Source: Paenibacillaceae bacterium (GTDB lineage: Bacteria; Bacillota; Bacilli; Paenibacillales; NBRC-103111). From it: 64,000 bases of DNA. The position numbers and the translations under genes were made by a program. The stretch covers positions 186,001-250,000 of the forward strand of contig JAQSYI010000001.1 of NCBI GenBank assembly GCA_029256185.1, in the 5' to 3' direction. Below the pieces are notes generated by a model. That model was not told the origin of the DNA and ran no database searches. It saw nothing but the letters and a program-made list of their open reading frames with translations. This document shows, one piece after another, positions 1 through 8,620 of this stretch. The number at the start of each line of letters is the position of its first letter. Within the stretch, counting starts at the first letter, position 1.

Positions 1-290
1 TCAACGGCCTTGGGAATAATATCTTCCTTAACCAGCAGCTTGATGGCATCCATTACCGTCTGGAACAGCCCTCTTGGACCGACACGGTTCGGACCGAGCC
101 GCAGTTGAATGAAAGCAGACACCTTTCTTTCCAGGTAAATCAAATAAATTACGTTCAAAAGCACAAAAATCAACACGGATAATATTCCGATGCCGCCCAT
201 CAAAGCGCCAGTAACCCCATCGGAAATACCGAGGCCTGTCAGCCACTCCCGGAGGGCATCGGCCATATTGCGAAACAGATCATTGAACAT
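1..290 (-). CDS. nuoH: NADH-quinone oxidoreductase subunit H, 5' part only
   Basis: This is the amino-terminal 96 residues of the membrane subunit H of complex I, which links the quinone site to the proton-pumping arm. The start ATG is at 290. The protein opens with an amphipathic stretch, then a transmembrane helix (about residues 28-52), then the [19 protein letters not shown] region that is a hallmark of NuoH. It is the last gene seen of the minus-strand nuoABCD-H operon, 32 bp after the nuoD stop. The gene runs off the left edge of the window, so nothing can be said of its remaining helices. Confidence 0.93.
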   Translation of the reverse strand, partial: MFNDLFRNMADALREWLTGLGISDGVTGALMGGIGILSVLIFVLLNVIYLIYLERKVSAFIQLRLGPNRVGPRGLFQTVMDAIKLLVKEDIIPKAV

Positions 291-322
291 TTCCTGCGTC
301 CCTCCCTACATCCCGCTAAGGA

Positions 323-1420
323 TTACCGGTCAACCTCACCTAGTACAATATCTATGGAAGCAAAAATGGCCACCGCATCCTGAATGTTATGACCCTTGCA
401 AATCTCGGGAAACATGCCAAGACCCACAAATGAAGGGGAATGGACATGGACCCGGTACGGCTTGGTGGTTCCATCACTGACCACATAATATCCCAGCTGG
501 CCCTTCGCAGCCTCAACCCTGTGGAACACTTCGCCTGCGGCAGGCTTGAATACCTTCGGCACCTTGGCGATAATGGGTCCTTCGGCAGGCAGCTGCTCCA
601 ACGCTTGGGCTATGATCTTGGCGCTTTCCTGCATCTCAAGGGCACGCAGAATAAGACGGTCATAGCTGTCACCGCCCTCGCGCACGGGAACCTGGAAATC
701 GAAACGGTTGTAGAAGGAGCCCTCTTCTTTTCTCAGATCGAAGCCTACACCGGATGCACGGAGGTTGGGGCCGGTCACTCCGTATTCCAAAGCCATCTCT
801 TTGCTGAGAACTCCTGCACCCTTCGCTCTTCCCCACATGATTTCATTGCCCAGGAAGATGTCGTAGTATTCTTGCACCAGCTTGGGGAAATCGTCCAGGA
901 AGGATCGGATTCCCGGGAAGAAGGCCTCCGGCAAGTCGGCCGCGACTCCACCAATCCGCATATAGTTCATGGTCAGTCTGCCGCCGGTTACCATCTCCAT
1001 CAGGTCCAATAATCTCTCCCGGTCGCGGAACAGATACATCCACGGTGTGAAGCCCCCGAAATCCAGCGCATAGGAGGCGATATACAGCAAGTGGTTGGCT
1101 ATCCGGTTAATTTCACCCATAATCACCCGGATGTACTTGGCTCTCTCGGGCACTTCGATGCCGCCCAGCTTCTCTACCGCTTCCACGTAGCCGATCTCAT
1201 TCAACAACGCGCATATATAATCAAACCGGTCCGTATACGGAATAAACTGGGTGTAAGTCCGCGATTCGGCCAGCTTCTCAATCCCGCGGTGCAGGTAGCC
1301 TACAACGTTCTCCGCATGGGTAACGGTTTCTCCGTCCAGGGAGAGGATGCAGCGGTAGACTCCGTGGGTACTGGGATGCTGCGGTCCCATGTTAATTTTT
1401 ATTTCCTGCGTTTTGATCAT
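323..1420 (-). CDS. nuoD: NADH-quinone oxidoreductase subunit D
   Basis: The 365-residue protein is the 49-kDa-type subunit of complex I, in the peripheral arm next to the quinone-binding site. It carries the family signatures [13 protein letters not shown] near the amino end, the HRGIEKLAE segment and the carboxyl-terminal VLGEVDR end. An AGGAGGTG ribosome site precedes the ATG at 1420. It lies between nuoC (30 bp upstream) and nuoH in one operon. Length is slightly under the ~400 residues of proteobacterial homologues, as is usual for the stand-alone NuoD of Gram-positives. The CD fusion of enterobacteria is absent. Confidence 0.96.
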   Translation of the reverse strand: MIKTQEIKINMGPQHPSTHGVYRCILSLDGETVTHAENVVGYLHRGIEKLAESRTYTQFIPYTDRFDYICALLNEIGYVEAVEKLGGIEVPERAKYIRVIMGEINRIANHLLYIASYALDFGGFTPWMYLFRDRERLLDLMEMVTGGRLTMNYMRIGGVAADLPEAFFPGIRSFLDDFPKLVQEYYDIFLGNEIMWGRAKGAGVLSKEMALEYGVTGPNLRASGVGFDLRKEEGSFYNRFDFQVPVREGGDSYDRLILRALEMQESAKIIAQALEQLPAEGPIIAKVPKVFKPAAGEVFHRVEAAKGQLGYYVVSDGTTKPYRVHVHSPSFVGLGMFPEICKGHNIQDAVAIFASIDIVLGEVDR

Positions 1421-1450
1421 GGATGCACCTCCTCTACACGTTATTGCCGC

Positions 1451-1897
1451 TTAAGTTGCCGCATAATCCTTGCGCAGCGGATGCCCTGTGAAGTCGTCCG
1501 GCAACAGCACCCGCGTCAGATTGGGATGGTTCAGATAGCGGATGCCCATTAAATCGTATGTTTCCCGCTCTTGAACATTGGCTGCTTTGAAGACACCGCA
1601 AAGGGAATCAATCTCCGGCCGATCCTTCGCCAGCATGGCCTTAACGGTCAACGGACGGTTACCGGTGCTTGCGACTACCGTATAAACCGCCGCGAAGTGC
1701 TCCGGATAATCAACCGCCGTTACGTTGAACAGCATGTTGTAGCCGTGTTGCTCCTTAAGCTCTGTCATCAATTTAACGATATGTGCGGAATCCACTTGCA
1801 CCGTGGCATCCAGCGCATCTTCCACAATTTCCACAAGCGCCTCATGTTTATGGTTTATTTTCTCTGCTAAAGCCGGCAAGAAGCTGTTATTGTCCAT
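1451..1897 (-). CDS. nuoC: NADH-quinone oxidoreductase subunit C
   Basis: The 148-residue protein matches the 30-kDa subunit of complex I. The diagnostic stretch is [20 protein letters not shown], followed by the [15 protein letters not shown] end, both typical of NuoC. It forms part of the hydrophilic connecting module with NuoB and NuoD. Its start overlaps the last codons of nuoB by 11 bp, so translation of the two is probably coupled. The amino-terminal third is the usual variable part of the family. The ATG at 1897 is preceded by a purine-rich stretch rather than a strong ribosome site, consistent with coupling. Confidence 0.95.
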   Translation of the reverse strand: MDNNSFLPALAEKINHKHEALVEIVEDALDATVQVDSAHIVKLMTELKEQHGYNMLFNVTAVDYPEHFAAVYTVVASTGNRPLTVKAMLAKDRPEIDSLCGVFKAANVQERETYDLMGIRYLNHPNLTRVLLPDDFTGHPLRKDYAAT

Positions 1898-2399
1898 GTT
1901 TGTTCACCTGCACCACCTTGGGATTGGCAACCTTGTCTCTCAGCTGCAAAAGTCCGTGCATCAACGCTTCCGGACGGGGCGGGCAGCCGGGGATGTAAAC
2001 ATCGACGGGCAGGAAGGTATCCGCACCTTTAACTACGCTGTATGAATCCACAAAGGGGCCTCCGCTGATGGCGCAGCTGCCCATGGCCACCACCCATTTG
2101 GGCTCCGGCATCTGATCCCACAGACGCTCCACCAATGGCTGCATCTTGTTGGTGATCGTCCCCGCCAAAATCATCACATCCGCTTGCCGGGGAGAAGCCC
2201 GGAAGACTTCGTAGCCGAACCGGGAAATGTCATACCGGTTGTCACCGGCTGCCATCATCTCGATTGCACAGCAGGCAAGCCCGAAGGTTAGAGGCCACAA
2301 GGAACGGGAACGCGCATAATTGAAGATCGTGTCCATGGTGGAAATAAATACGCCCTGTTTCTCAAGCTCTACTTGTGCTTCTTCGTTGGTCATTCCCAT
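1887..2399 (-). CDS. nuoB: NADH-quinone oxidoreductase subunit B
   Basis: The 170-residue protein is the PSST-type subunit that holds iron-sulfur cluster N2, the last electron carrier before quinone. The N2 ligand pattern is visible: the paired cysteines in LACCAIEMM, the cysteine in MGSCAISGG and the cysteine in [13 protein letters not shown]. The start ATG at 2399 overlaps the nuoA end by 10 bp, and its ribosome site (GAAGGAG) lies inside the last nuoA codons, a clear sign of translational coupling. Confidence 0.97.
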   Translation of the reverse strand: MGMTNEEAQVELEKQGVFISTMDTIFNYARSRSLWPLTFGLACCAIEMMAAGDNRYDISRFGYEVFRASPRQADVMILAGTITNKMQPLVERLWDQMPEPKWVVAMGSCAISGGPFVDSYSVVKGADTFLPVDVYIPGCPPRPEALMHGLLQLRDKVANPKVVQVNKHGQ

Positions 2400-2749
2400 T
2401 CTAATGCTCCTTCCTTCCAGTCATAGATAAGTCCGATAACCAGGATCATGATGAAGAGGAAAATTTCCGCAAAAACAAATAATCCGAAATCATGAATTTT
2501 CACGGCCCACAAATAAAGGAAAACGGTTTCAACATCAAACGCTACGAACAGCAGAGCATACATAAAGTAATTCGCCTTAAATTGTACCCAAGTGTCTCCT
2601 TCTGTTTCAGGACCGCATTCATACGTTGTATACTTATATAAGGCGGCTTTTCTTCTTGATCGGATCAATGCTGAAACAGCTAGAATGATGATGGGGAAGA
2701 GTAACGCAATAACCAATATACCTCCTATACTTGCCCAGTCCGCTATCAT
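2390..2749 (-). CDS. nuoA: NADH-quinone oxidoreductase subunit A
   Basis: This 119-residue membrane subunit is the first gene of the complex I operon. It has three predicted transmembrane helices. The YECGPE motif with its conserved cysteine, and the [13 protein letters not shown] helix with acidic residues inside the membrane, are diagnostic of NuoA. A GGAGGGAT ribosome site precedes the ATG at 2749. Its promoter must lie in the AT-rich 2750-3000 gap on the minus strand; a TATAAA-like -10 is visible near 2790, but I could not pair it with a good -35. Confidence 0.95.
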   Translation of the reverse strand: MIADWASIGGILVIALLFPIIILAVSALIRSRRKAALYKYTTYECGPETEGDTWVQFKANYFMYALLFVAFDVETVFLYLWAVKIHDFGLFVFAEIFLFIMILVIGLIYDWKEGALEWE

Positions 2750-3006
2750 TTTATCCCTCCCTCCATCGGCTGTCTGAATCTTCCGCCTTTATAATGAGTT
2801 AAACCTGACACTAATTATTTCTACGATCTATGTTATGCTTAACTCAATGATTAGGATGTTACAAAAGTCACATCTGTGTCGTTTGAAAAGAGAGTTTTTC
2901 TTGCCAAGGTGTGAAAAATGATACTGTCGATCAATAAAATTGGAGTTATTCTAAAGATGGAACATTGCAATTTTTCTGACTTATAAGCGCTTTCTTTCCG
3001 AGGGCA
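2750..3006. promoter_or_regulatory. Divergent intergenic region upstream of nuoA
   Basis: This AT-rich stretch separates nuoA (minus) from the ferredoxin leader (plus). It must hold the nuo operon promoter. No clear operator or convincing -35/-10 pair was found by eye. The right half leads into the hairpin repeats described separately. Confidence 0.35.
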
Positions 3007-3160
3007 GTTTTTCTACTTTCTACTACTTGCTGCGCTTCTTCGTAAGCGAAAAACACAGTTGATGCTTCCGAAGCCAGTTTTTGCTGGCGCAAAAACACAG
3101 TTGATGCTTCCGAAGCCAGTTTTTCTACTACTTGCTGCGCTTCTTCGTAAGCGAAAAACT
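3007..3160 (+). repeat. Tandem hairpin repeats in the ferredoxin leader
   Basis: Three hairpins lie in tandem just before the ferredoxin ribosome site. The outer two (about 3007-3053 and 3118-3160) have GTTTTTC and GAAAAAC arms around a CTACTTGCTGCGCTTCTTCG core. The middle one (about 3077-3096) has GTTTTTGC and GCAAAAAC arms with a TGGC loop. They are joined by two nearly identical copies of a linker reading CACAGTTGATGCTTCCGAAG. The last hairpin runs directly into TTTTAGGGAGG, so it abuts the ribosome site. The same middle-type hairpin recurs at 23279-23300 in front of another gene. Confidence 0.8.
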
Positions 3161-3177
3161 TTTAGGGAGGAATCCTA

Positions 3178-3417
3178 ATGGCAAAGTACACCCGGGTGAT
3201 CAATGAGGACTGTCTCTCCTGTGCGGCTTGTGCCACCGTCGCCCCGGACATCTACGATCTGGATGAGGACAACCGAGCGGTCGTGATCTTTAAGCAAGAC
3301 GGCAACCGCGGGGTTGTGGCGATTCCCGAGGACCTGTACCAGGATTTGCTGGAGGCTCAGGACACATGTCCCATGTACGCGGTGTTGGTGTCGGACGTTC
3401 CGTTTGATCAAGAATGA
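3178..3417 (+). CDS. Small 4Fe-4S ferredoxin
   Basis: The 79-residue protein is a monocluster bacterial ferredoxin, a soluble one-electron carrier. Cysteines 12, 15 and 18 sit in CLSCAAC, and Cys64 is followed by proline (CPM), the standard four-ligand set for one 4Fe-4S cluster. The acidic composition fits the family. An AGGGAGG ribosome site sits 6 bases before the ATG. The gene is monocistronic with an unusual repeat-rich hairpin leader, so it may be regulated at the RNA level. Its redox partner is not evident here; the flavin oxidoreductase downstream is a neighbour but not a proven partner. Confidence 0.93.
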   Translation: MAKYTRVINEDCLSCAACATVAPDIYDLDEDNRAVVIFKQDGNRGVVAIPEDLYQDLLEAQDTCPMYAVLVSDVPFDQE

Positions 3418-3601
3418 AGCTTATAGAAGCTTCTTTATATTATTTAGGGCAGTTAGGGCATCCTGCAAAAAGGGGCTCTATTTTTTTTGCTTTGATCCAT
3501 GCTCGGCAAATTTGACGGAAAATGTGGCGTGATGGTAATATGTCGGCAAGAAATGCAAAAGCTGTGAGGGTTCAATATAGATGAAGCGGGAGGGATTCAC
3601 T

Positions 3602-4666
3602 GTGGAAATAGGGATCAGCACGTTTGTGGAGACAACGCCGGATGTGCATACCGGCCAGGTAATCAGTCATGCCGAGCGGTTGCGGGAGGTTGTGGAGGAG
3701 ATCGTTCTTGCCGATCAGGTGGGATTGGATGTGTATGGGGTAGGTGAGCATCACCGCCAGGATTATGCGGCTTCCTCTCCGGCGGTGGTGCTGGCCGCGG
3801 CAGCTTCCCGGACCAAGCGGATCCGGCTGACCAGCGCCGTTACGGTGCTGTCTTCGGCCGACCCGGTGCGCATCTTCCAGGAATTCGCCACGCTGGACGG
3901 AATCTCGGAGGGGCGGGCGGAGATTATGGCTGGCCGCGGGTCCTTCGTGGAATCCTTCCCCTTGTTCGGATACAAGCTGGATGATTATGATGCCCTGTTC
4001 GATGAGAAGCTGGAGCTGCTTCTGAAGATCCGGGCATCGGAGAAGGTAACGTGGGGCGGAGGGGGCAGTCGTCCCGCCATTAACAATCTCGGGGTCTATC
4101 CCCGTCCCGTGCAGAATCCGCTGCCGGTGTGGATTGGCAGCGGAGGCAATCAGGAGTCAGTGGCTCGCGCCGGTCTGCTGGGTCTGCCGCTGGTGCTGGC
4201 GATTATCGGCGGGCGTCCCATTCAATTTGCGCCGCTGGTCCGGCTCTATAAGCAGGCTGCAGAGCAGGCCGGACATGATGTGTCGCGGCTGCCCGTGGCT
4301 TCCCACTCCCACGGGTTTATTGCCGGGGATGCCCAGACTGCGGCCGACAGGTTCTTCCCGTCCACCCAGGCTGCTATGAATGTAATTGGCCGGGAGCGTG
4401 GCTGGAGCCACTATGACCGCTCCACTTATGATGCTGCCCGCAGCCTGGAGGGCGCCTTGTATGTGGGCGATCCTGATTATGTGGCCCGCAAGATCATCGA
4501 TCTCCGCAAGAATGTGGGCATTACCCGGTTTTTCCTCCATATTCCCGTTGGCAGCATGCCTCATGATGAGGTTATGAAGGCAATTGAGCTTCTGGGCACC
4601 CAGGTGGCTCCCCGGGTGCGCGAGGAGATTGGGCGCTGGGAGGCAAGCGGGGAAGCGGAGGTGTGA
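3602..4666 (+). CDS. LLM-class flavin-dependent oxidoreductase
   Basis: The protein (354 residues from the GTG start) belongs to the bacterial luciferase-like monooxygenase family: TIM-barrel enzymes that use FMNH2 or F420. Family marks are the GVGEHHRQDYAASSPAVVLAAAA segment with the EHH motif, the RIRLTSAVTVLSSADPVR strand and the ISEGRAEIMAGRGSF loop. I chose GTG 3602 because a GGGAGG ribosome site lies 8-9 bases before it; the ATG at 3581 lacks one. The substrate cannot be told from sequence. It is followed by an SRPBCC gene 51 bp downstream that has its own ribosome site. Confidence 0.9.
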   Translation: MEIGISTFVETTPDVHTGQVISHAERLREVVEEIVLADQVGLDVYGVGEHHRQDYAASSPAVVLAAAASRTKRIRLTSAVTVLSSADPVRIFQEFATLDGISEGRAEIMAGRGSFVESFPLFGYKLDDYDALFDEKLELLLKIRASEKVTWGGGGSRPAINNLGVYPRPVQNPLPVWIGSGGNQESVARAGLLGLPLVLAIIGGRPIQFAPLVRLYKQAAEQAGHDVSRLPVASHSHGFIAGDAQTAADRFFPSTQAAMNVIGRERGWSHYDRSTYDAARSLEGALYVGDPDYVARKIIDLRKNVGITRFFLHIPVGSMPHDEVMKAIELLGTQVAPRVREEIGRWEASGEAEV

Positions 4667-4717
4667 GGCAGCCATTCCAATGGCAATAGCACTCAAAACT
4701 TTTAAGGAGGACCCATT

Positions 4718-5227
4718 ATGTCCCATAAAATGGTTACTAAGGTCGAAGGCGCGGCTTATATCTTGGAGCGGGAGTTTTCTGCTCCCCGGGAGCTGGTATT
4801 CCGCGCTTTTTCGGAGGCGGAGCATCTGAAGATGTGGTGGGGACCGCGGGGCTGGGAAGTTACCGTGTGCAATGTGGATTTCCGTCCCGGCGGCGTGTGG
4901 CATTATTGCATGAAATGTATGGATGAGAACCAGGGAGAGTTCTACGGTATGGAATCCTGGGGCAAGGCGGTATACAGGGAGATTGACGAACCAGGCACTA
5001 TTGTCTATACGGACTACTTCTCCGATGAGGAGGGTAATGAAGCGGAAGGTATGCCTCCCTCCGATATTCACATGGCATTCCAGGAGCAGGAAGGGAAGAC
5101 AAGGATCATCTGCCGCTCCATCTTCGAATCTCCCCAGGCGCTCCAGGAAGTGTTGAAGATGGGGATGGAACAGGGCATCACGGAAACCTGGGACCGGCTG
5201 GAGGAGTATTTGACCACCCTGCAGTAG
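4718..5227 (+). CDS. SRPBCC (AHSA1-type) domain protein
   Basis: The 169-residue protein has the START/Bet v1-like fold of the AHSA1 family. The YILEREFSAPRELVFRAFSEAEHLKMWWGP opening and the FRPGGVWHYCM strand are typical, and the protein closes with the long carboxyl-terminal helix (MEQGITETWDRLEEYL). Members bind hydrophobic ligands, but this member's ligand is unknown. An AAGGAGG ribosome site lies 8 bases before the ATG. It may be co-transcribed with the flavin oxidoreductase upstream. Confidence 0.88.
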   Translation: MSHKMVTKVEGAAYILEREFSAPRELVFRAFSEAEHLKMWWGPRGWEVTVCNVDFRPGGVWHYCMKCMDENQGEFYGMESWGKAVYREIDEPGTIVYTDYFSDEEGNEAEGMPPSDIHMAFQEQEGKTRIICRSIFESPQALQEVLKMGMEQGITETWDRLEEYLTTLQ

Positions 5228-5650
5228 CCTTCCGTCATTGGCCCAATCTGTATGAAATATCGCATAGAATGGGCTAGCGGAGGGGCTGGCGGGGCCATTG
5301 TGTATGAAATTTCGCATACAATGGGCCAATGCGGCCCCGCGCAAATTCGCCTCCGAATTCGAGACGCCCCGGCGAATCGCAGACATTTGTCAATGGGTGC
5401 GGATTATGGGACAATAGATGCAGGTACACGCGTAAATCCGGTTCCGAGGCCATCCGTGCAGGGTGGCTTTTCTTCTTAGCTTCCTGCCGCCAGGAGCAGG
5501 ACAAGAAGATGCCTGCATGGCAGGCAATTAAGAGGATGCCGCATGGCAGGGAGGGCAGACGTTGCCTGCATGGCAGGCAGAGACGGGAAGCGGGGATATT
5601 CCGGCGGCAGTGCCTGAAATCATAGGATTGCGACAAGGAGCGGCAGAAGC
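5228..5650. repeat. Intergenic region with two palindrome families
   Basis: This 420-bp gap holds two repeat pairs. The first is TGTATGAAAT(A/T)TCGCATA at 5249-5267 and 5301-5319; each copy is part of a larger imperfect inverted repeat ending in ATGGGC. The second is the perfect palindrome TGCCTGCATGGCAGGCA at 5510-5526 and 5563-5579, with a degenerate copy between them near 5535-5550. The second pair lies just upstream of the metallophosphoesterase gene and could act as operator or RNA structure. No gene was found. Confidence 0.7.
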
Positions 5651-6769
5651 ATGTTTATCCTCATAGCCATTGGAATCTTAATTGTGTATGGTTTGCTGGT
5701 TTTCTACATAGGCAGAAGCGGCTGGAGCTGGATCAAACCGGCGGTTCCGTCCAGGTGGTTCCGTATCTTCTACATCGTGGCGCTGGTTTTCTTCGCCACC
5801 TCGTTTATTTGGGGGCAGATGCTCGGCGATGTCACCCTCATCAGCATCATCGGGGCTTATTGGATGGCAGTCTTCTCCCTGCTGCTTATGCTGGTGCCGC
5901 TGGTTCATCTGAGCCTCTGGCTGTTGAGATTGACCAGGCTGCCCCGCCGCCGGTTCGAGCAACGGGCAGGCCTCCTGACCCTGATTATTCTGATAGCGCT
6001 TATGGGGTACGGCTCCTTCAACGCCTACAGTCCTGTCGTCCGCAAGTATGAGCTGCAGATTGACAAGCCGGTGGAGGGCTTGCAGGAGCTGAATATTGTC
6101 ATGGCCGCAGACATGCACTTCGGGTTGCTCTCCGGCCCTTCCCATGCCCGGCGCATGGTGGAGGAGATTAATGCCTTGGAGCCGGATCTGGTGCTCTATC
6201 CGGGGGATATCATCGATGATGATCTGGACGCGTTTGTGGACAGCGGCATTGGCGAGATTATCGCCGGGATTGAGGCCCCATACGGGGTCTATGCTTCCCT
6301 GGGGAACCATGACAAATACAGAGGACGCATGGAAGTGTTAATTGAAGCGTTGGAAAAAAGCAATATGCGTGTGCTCTATGATGAGTCCGTTATCATCGGC
6401 GGGAAGCTTGAGCTCATTGGGCGCAAGGACCGGACGGAGTCAGACCGCCTGGAGCTGGCGGATCTGATGAAGGACTCCGACCGCAGCCGTCCGATCCTGC
6501 TGATGGATCATCAACCCTATGACCTGGGGATTGCCCGGGACAACGGCGTGGACCTGATGCTCTCCGGGCATACGCACCGGGGGCAGATTGCCCCGGCCCA
6601 CCTGATTACCCGCGCCATCTATGAGAATGATTGGGGATATTTGAAGAAGGAATCCCTGCATTCGGTGGTTACCTCCGGCTTCGGCTTCTGGGGGCCGCCC
6701 ATCCGGCTGGGCAGCCGCTCCGAAATCGTGCAGATCCATGTCACCTTCGTCGGACAGACGGGGTCATAA
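5651..6769 (+). CDS. Membrane-anchored metallophosphoesterase
   Basis: The 372-residue protein has four hydrophobic helices (about residues 2-21, 38-56, 64-94 and 107-124), then a calcineurin-type phosphoesterase domain. All metal-binding motifs are present: Asp154 and His156 in AADMHFG, Asp186 in PGDIID, the GNHD at 218-221, His287 in MDHQP, and GHTH at 306-309. It resembles the YaeI/YkuE group, some of which act on lipid-linked phosphates, but the substrate here is unknown. AAGGAG precedes the ATG. The stop overlaps the end of the convergent ABC gene by 6 bp. Confidence 0.9.
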   Translation: MFILIAIGILIVYGLLVFYIGRSGWSWIKPAVPSRWFRIFYIVALVFFATSFIWGQMLGDVTLISIIGAYWMAVFSLLLMLVPLVHLSLWLLRLTRLPRRRFEQRAGLLTLIILIALMGYGSFNAYSPVVRKYELQIDKPVEGLQELNIVMAADMHFGLLSGPSHARRMVEEINALEPDLVLYPGDIIDDDLDAFVDSGIGEIIAGIEAPYGVYASLGNHDKYRGRMEVLIEALEKSNMRVLYDESVIIGGKLELIGRKDRTESDRLELADLMKDSDRSRPILLMDHQPYDLGIARDNGVDLMLSGHTHRGQIAPAHLITRAIYENDWGYLKKESLHSVVTSGFGFWGPPIRLGSRSEIVQIHVTFVGQTGS

Positions 6770-8470
6770 GGCGTTTCCCGTTGTTCTTTTCTGCAGAGTA
6801 AAGAAGTCGGCAAAACCGTTGCCCCCTTCCAGCAGCTGCTGCAGGCTGCCCCTCTCCGCAATGCGGCCTTGGTCCATGTAGAATATCTCATCGTAGCGGC
6901 CAAGCAGTTCCTCATTCATGTCATGGGTGATGGTGATCAGGGTGAGATCCGCTTGGGCCAGCAGACGGCTTTCGATATCATAGGCGGTCTGCCTGTCGAT
7001 CCCCGAAGTTCCTTCATCCAGAATCAGGAAGGGAGTGCCTTGAATCAGTGCCCGGGCCACCGCGATCCGCTGACGCTGGCCCCCGGACAGGCTGGAACCG
7101 TTCTCCCCCACCGGGGACAGCAATCCGTCGGGCATCTGCTCCAGAAACAGGCTTACCCCGGCGCCCTCCAGCGCGGCTGTGAGCTCTTGCTCCGGGAAAT
7201 CCCGGTACAGACAGATGTTATTCCGGATATCGGTATCGAACATATAGACATTCTGGTGAATCGTAGATACCATCCGGCCCAACTGCTCTACATCCAGATG
7301 CTTGATATCCGTCCCGTCAAAGGCGATGCGGCCTTCGAACCCGGCATAATATCCTGTCAGGAGCTTCACTAACGTTGATTTTCCACAGCCGCTGCGTCCG
7401 GCAACGGCATATTTCCTGCCTTTCTGCAAGACGAGATTGATGTCTGCCAGCACCGGCTGGCCCGGGAGATAGGTAAAATTCAGATTGTTTGCTTCCACGC
7501 TGCTCTGGAATACAGGTGCAGTCTTTCCCGTGAACGCAGTGTCCTCATAATCGGCCAAGGCGTTGAGGCGGCTGATGACGGGCTTGATCCCCTGGACTTT
7601 GGGCAGATTCTGCATCATCATCATAACGGGGCCGACGAAGCCGTTGCTCAACTGGACCAGCGCGATTAAGGTCCCCATGGTAATATGTCCGGTGATGATC
7701 AGATAAGCGGAGATAAAGATGACAGAGAACTGGCTCAAGCCGGCCAGCATCTCCGAGACGCTCTCATTGGCGGCAAACAGCTTGTCGGCGGCAAACTTGG
7801 CATTGGCAGCGGCGTTGTTCTCCCGCTCGAATTTCCCGGCGGTATGGCGGCCCATCCGGTAGGACTTGATGACCTCATAACCCGCCAGCAGATCCTTAAG
7901 CTTGGAGGTGAATACTGCCATTTGTCCCGAGAAAGCGTCCTGCCGGTTCTGCAGCGCCTTGCCGAACAGACTCGGCGCCACCAGCATCACGATTATGCTG
8001 CCCGCCAGACAGGCGGTTACCAAAGGGCTGTAGAACAGCATGGTGACCAGGGAAACGAAAAACACGGCAATACTTTGCACAATGGCGAGGAGGGGCAATA
8101 TATAGTTTTCCTCAATGAGCTTGGTGTCATTGGTGAGGCTGGAGAGATAGTCTGCCGTGTTGGCAGAGGTGAAGTCCTGGTGGTTGCGCCTGAAGATGCC
8201 GTGGAATACTCTTCTGCGCAGACTCTTTGTCAGATTGCGGATCAGGATCTTGCTGCATAAGGAATAGATGTAGCTGAGCACTCCCAACCCCAGCAGATAC
8301 AACACTGACAGGAGCAGCGTCCGCTGGAACAGTCCCATATCCCCGTCTGCCGCGGCGTCGATTACTTTCTGCAGAATAACGGCAATTAATGCTCCTGCGG
8401 CGGAGGTGAGGATGCTGAAAAGCACAGTGGCCGCCACCAACAGTTTGTTATCTTTCAAATCATTCCTCAT
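6764..8470 (-). CDS. ABC exporter with fused membrane and ATPase domains
   Basis: The 568-residue half-transporter has a six-helix membrane domain (about residues 10-290) followed by an ATPase domain. Walker A is GRSGCGKST (358-366), the signature is LSGGQ (461-465) and Walker B is FLILDE (481-486). Such proteins dimerise and export lipids, peptides or drugs. AGAGAGG precedes the ATG at 8470. An ArsR-type regulator gene lies 150 bp upstream on the same strand with an operator-like AT-rich region between, so the pump is probably controlled by it. The cargo cannot be inferred. Confidence 0.92.
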   Translation of the reverse strand: MRNDLKDNKLLVAATVLFSILTSAAGALIAVILQKVIDAAADGDMGLFQRTLLLSVLYLLGLGVLSYIYSLCSKILIRNLTKSLRRRVFHGIFRRNHQDFTSANTADYLSSLTNDTKLIEENYILPLLAIVQSIAVFFVSLVTMLFYSPLVTACLAGSIIVMLVAPSLFGKALQNRQDAFSGQMAVFTSKLKDLLAGYEVIKSYRMGRHTAGKFERENNAAANAKFAADKLFAANESVSEMLAGLSQFSVIFISAYLIITGHITMGTLIALVQLSNGFVGPVMMMMQNLPKVQGIKPVISRLNALADYEDTAFTGKTAPVFQSSVEANNLNFTYLPGQPVLADINLVLQKGRKYAVAGRSGCGKSTLVKLLTGYYAGFEGRIAFDGTDIKHLDVEQLGRMVSTIHQNVYMFDTDIRNNICLYRDFPEQELTAALEGAGVSLFLEQMPDGLLSPVGENGSSLSGGQRQRIAVARALIQGTPFLILDEGTSGIDRQTAYDIESRLLAQADLTLITITHDMNEELLGRYDEIFYMDQGRIAERGSLQQLLEGGNGFADFFTLQKRTTGNAL

Positions 8471-8491
8471 AAGGGCACCTCTCTTCTAATG

Positions 8492-8575
8492 TATTAGATA
8501 CTCATCGAATTATTATGATCAAGATATCATGATAATCTGATGTTTGTCAATAATATTAGATAAATATCTAATTCA
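8492..8575. promoter_or_regulatory. Operator-like palindromes between ArsR-type regulator and ABC exporter
   Basis: The region holds the palindrome TTAGATAAATATCTAA (8556-8571), a second TTAGATA half-site at 8493-8499, and ATATCATGAT-type symmetry near 8524-8533. This spacing and AT-rich dyad pattern is what ArsR/SmtB-type dimers bind. The match between a winged-helix regulator gene and these dyads is an inference. Confidence 0.6.
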
Positions 8576-8620
8576 TGAAGAGGAAGCTCCTCTGCCAATT
8601 AGGGAGCTTCGAGCTCAAGC

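Noticed and set aside
4157-5386. A 409-codon open frame on the minus strand opposite the flavin oxidoreductase and SRPBCC genes
   Set aside because: It is antisense to two well-supported genes, has no ribosome site, and its composition is the mirror of their codon bias.
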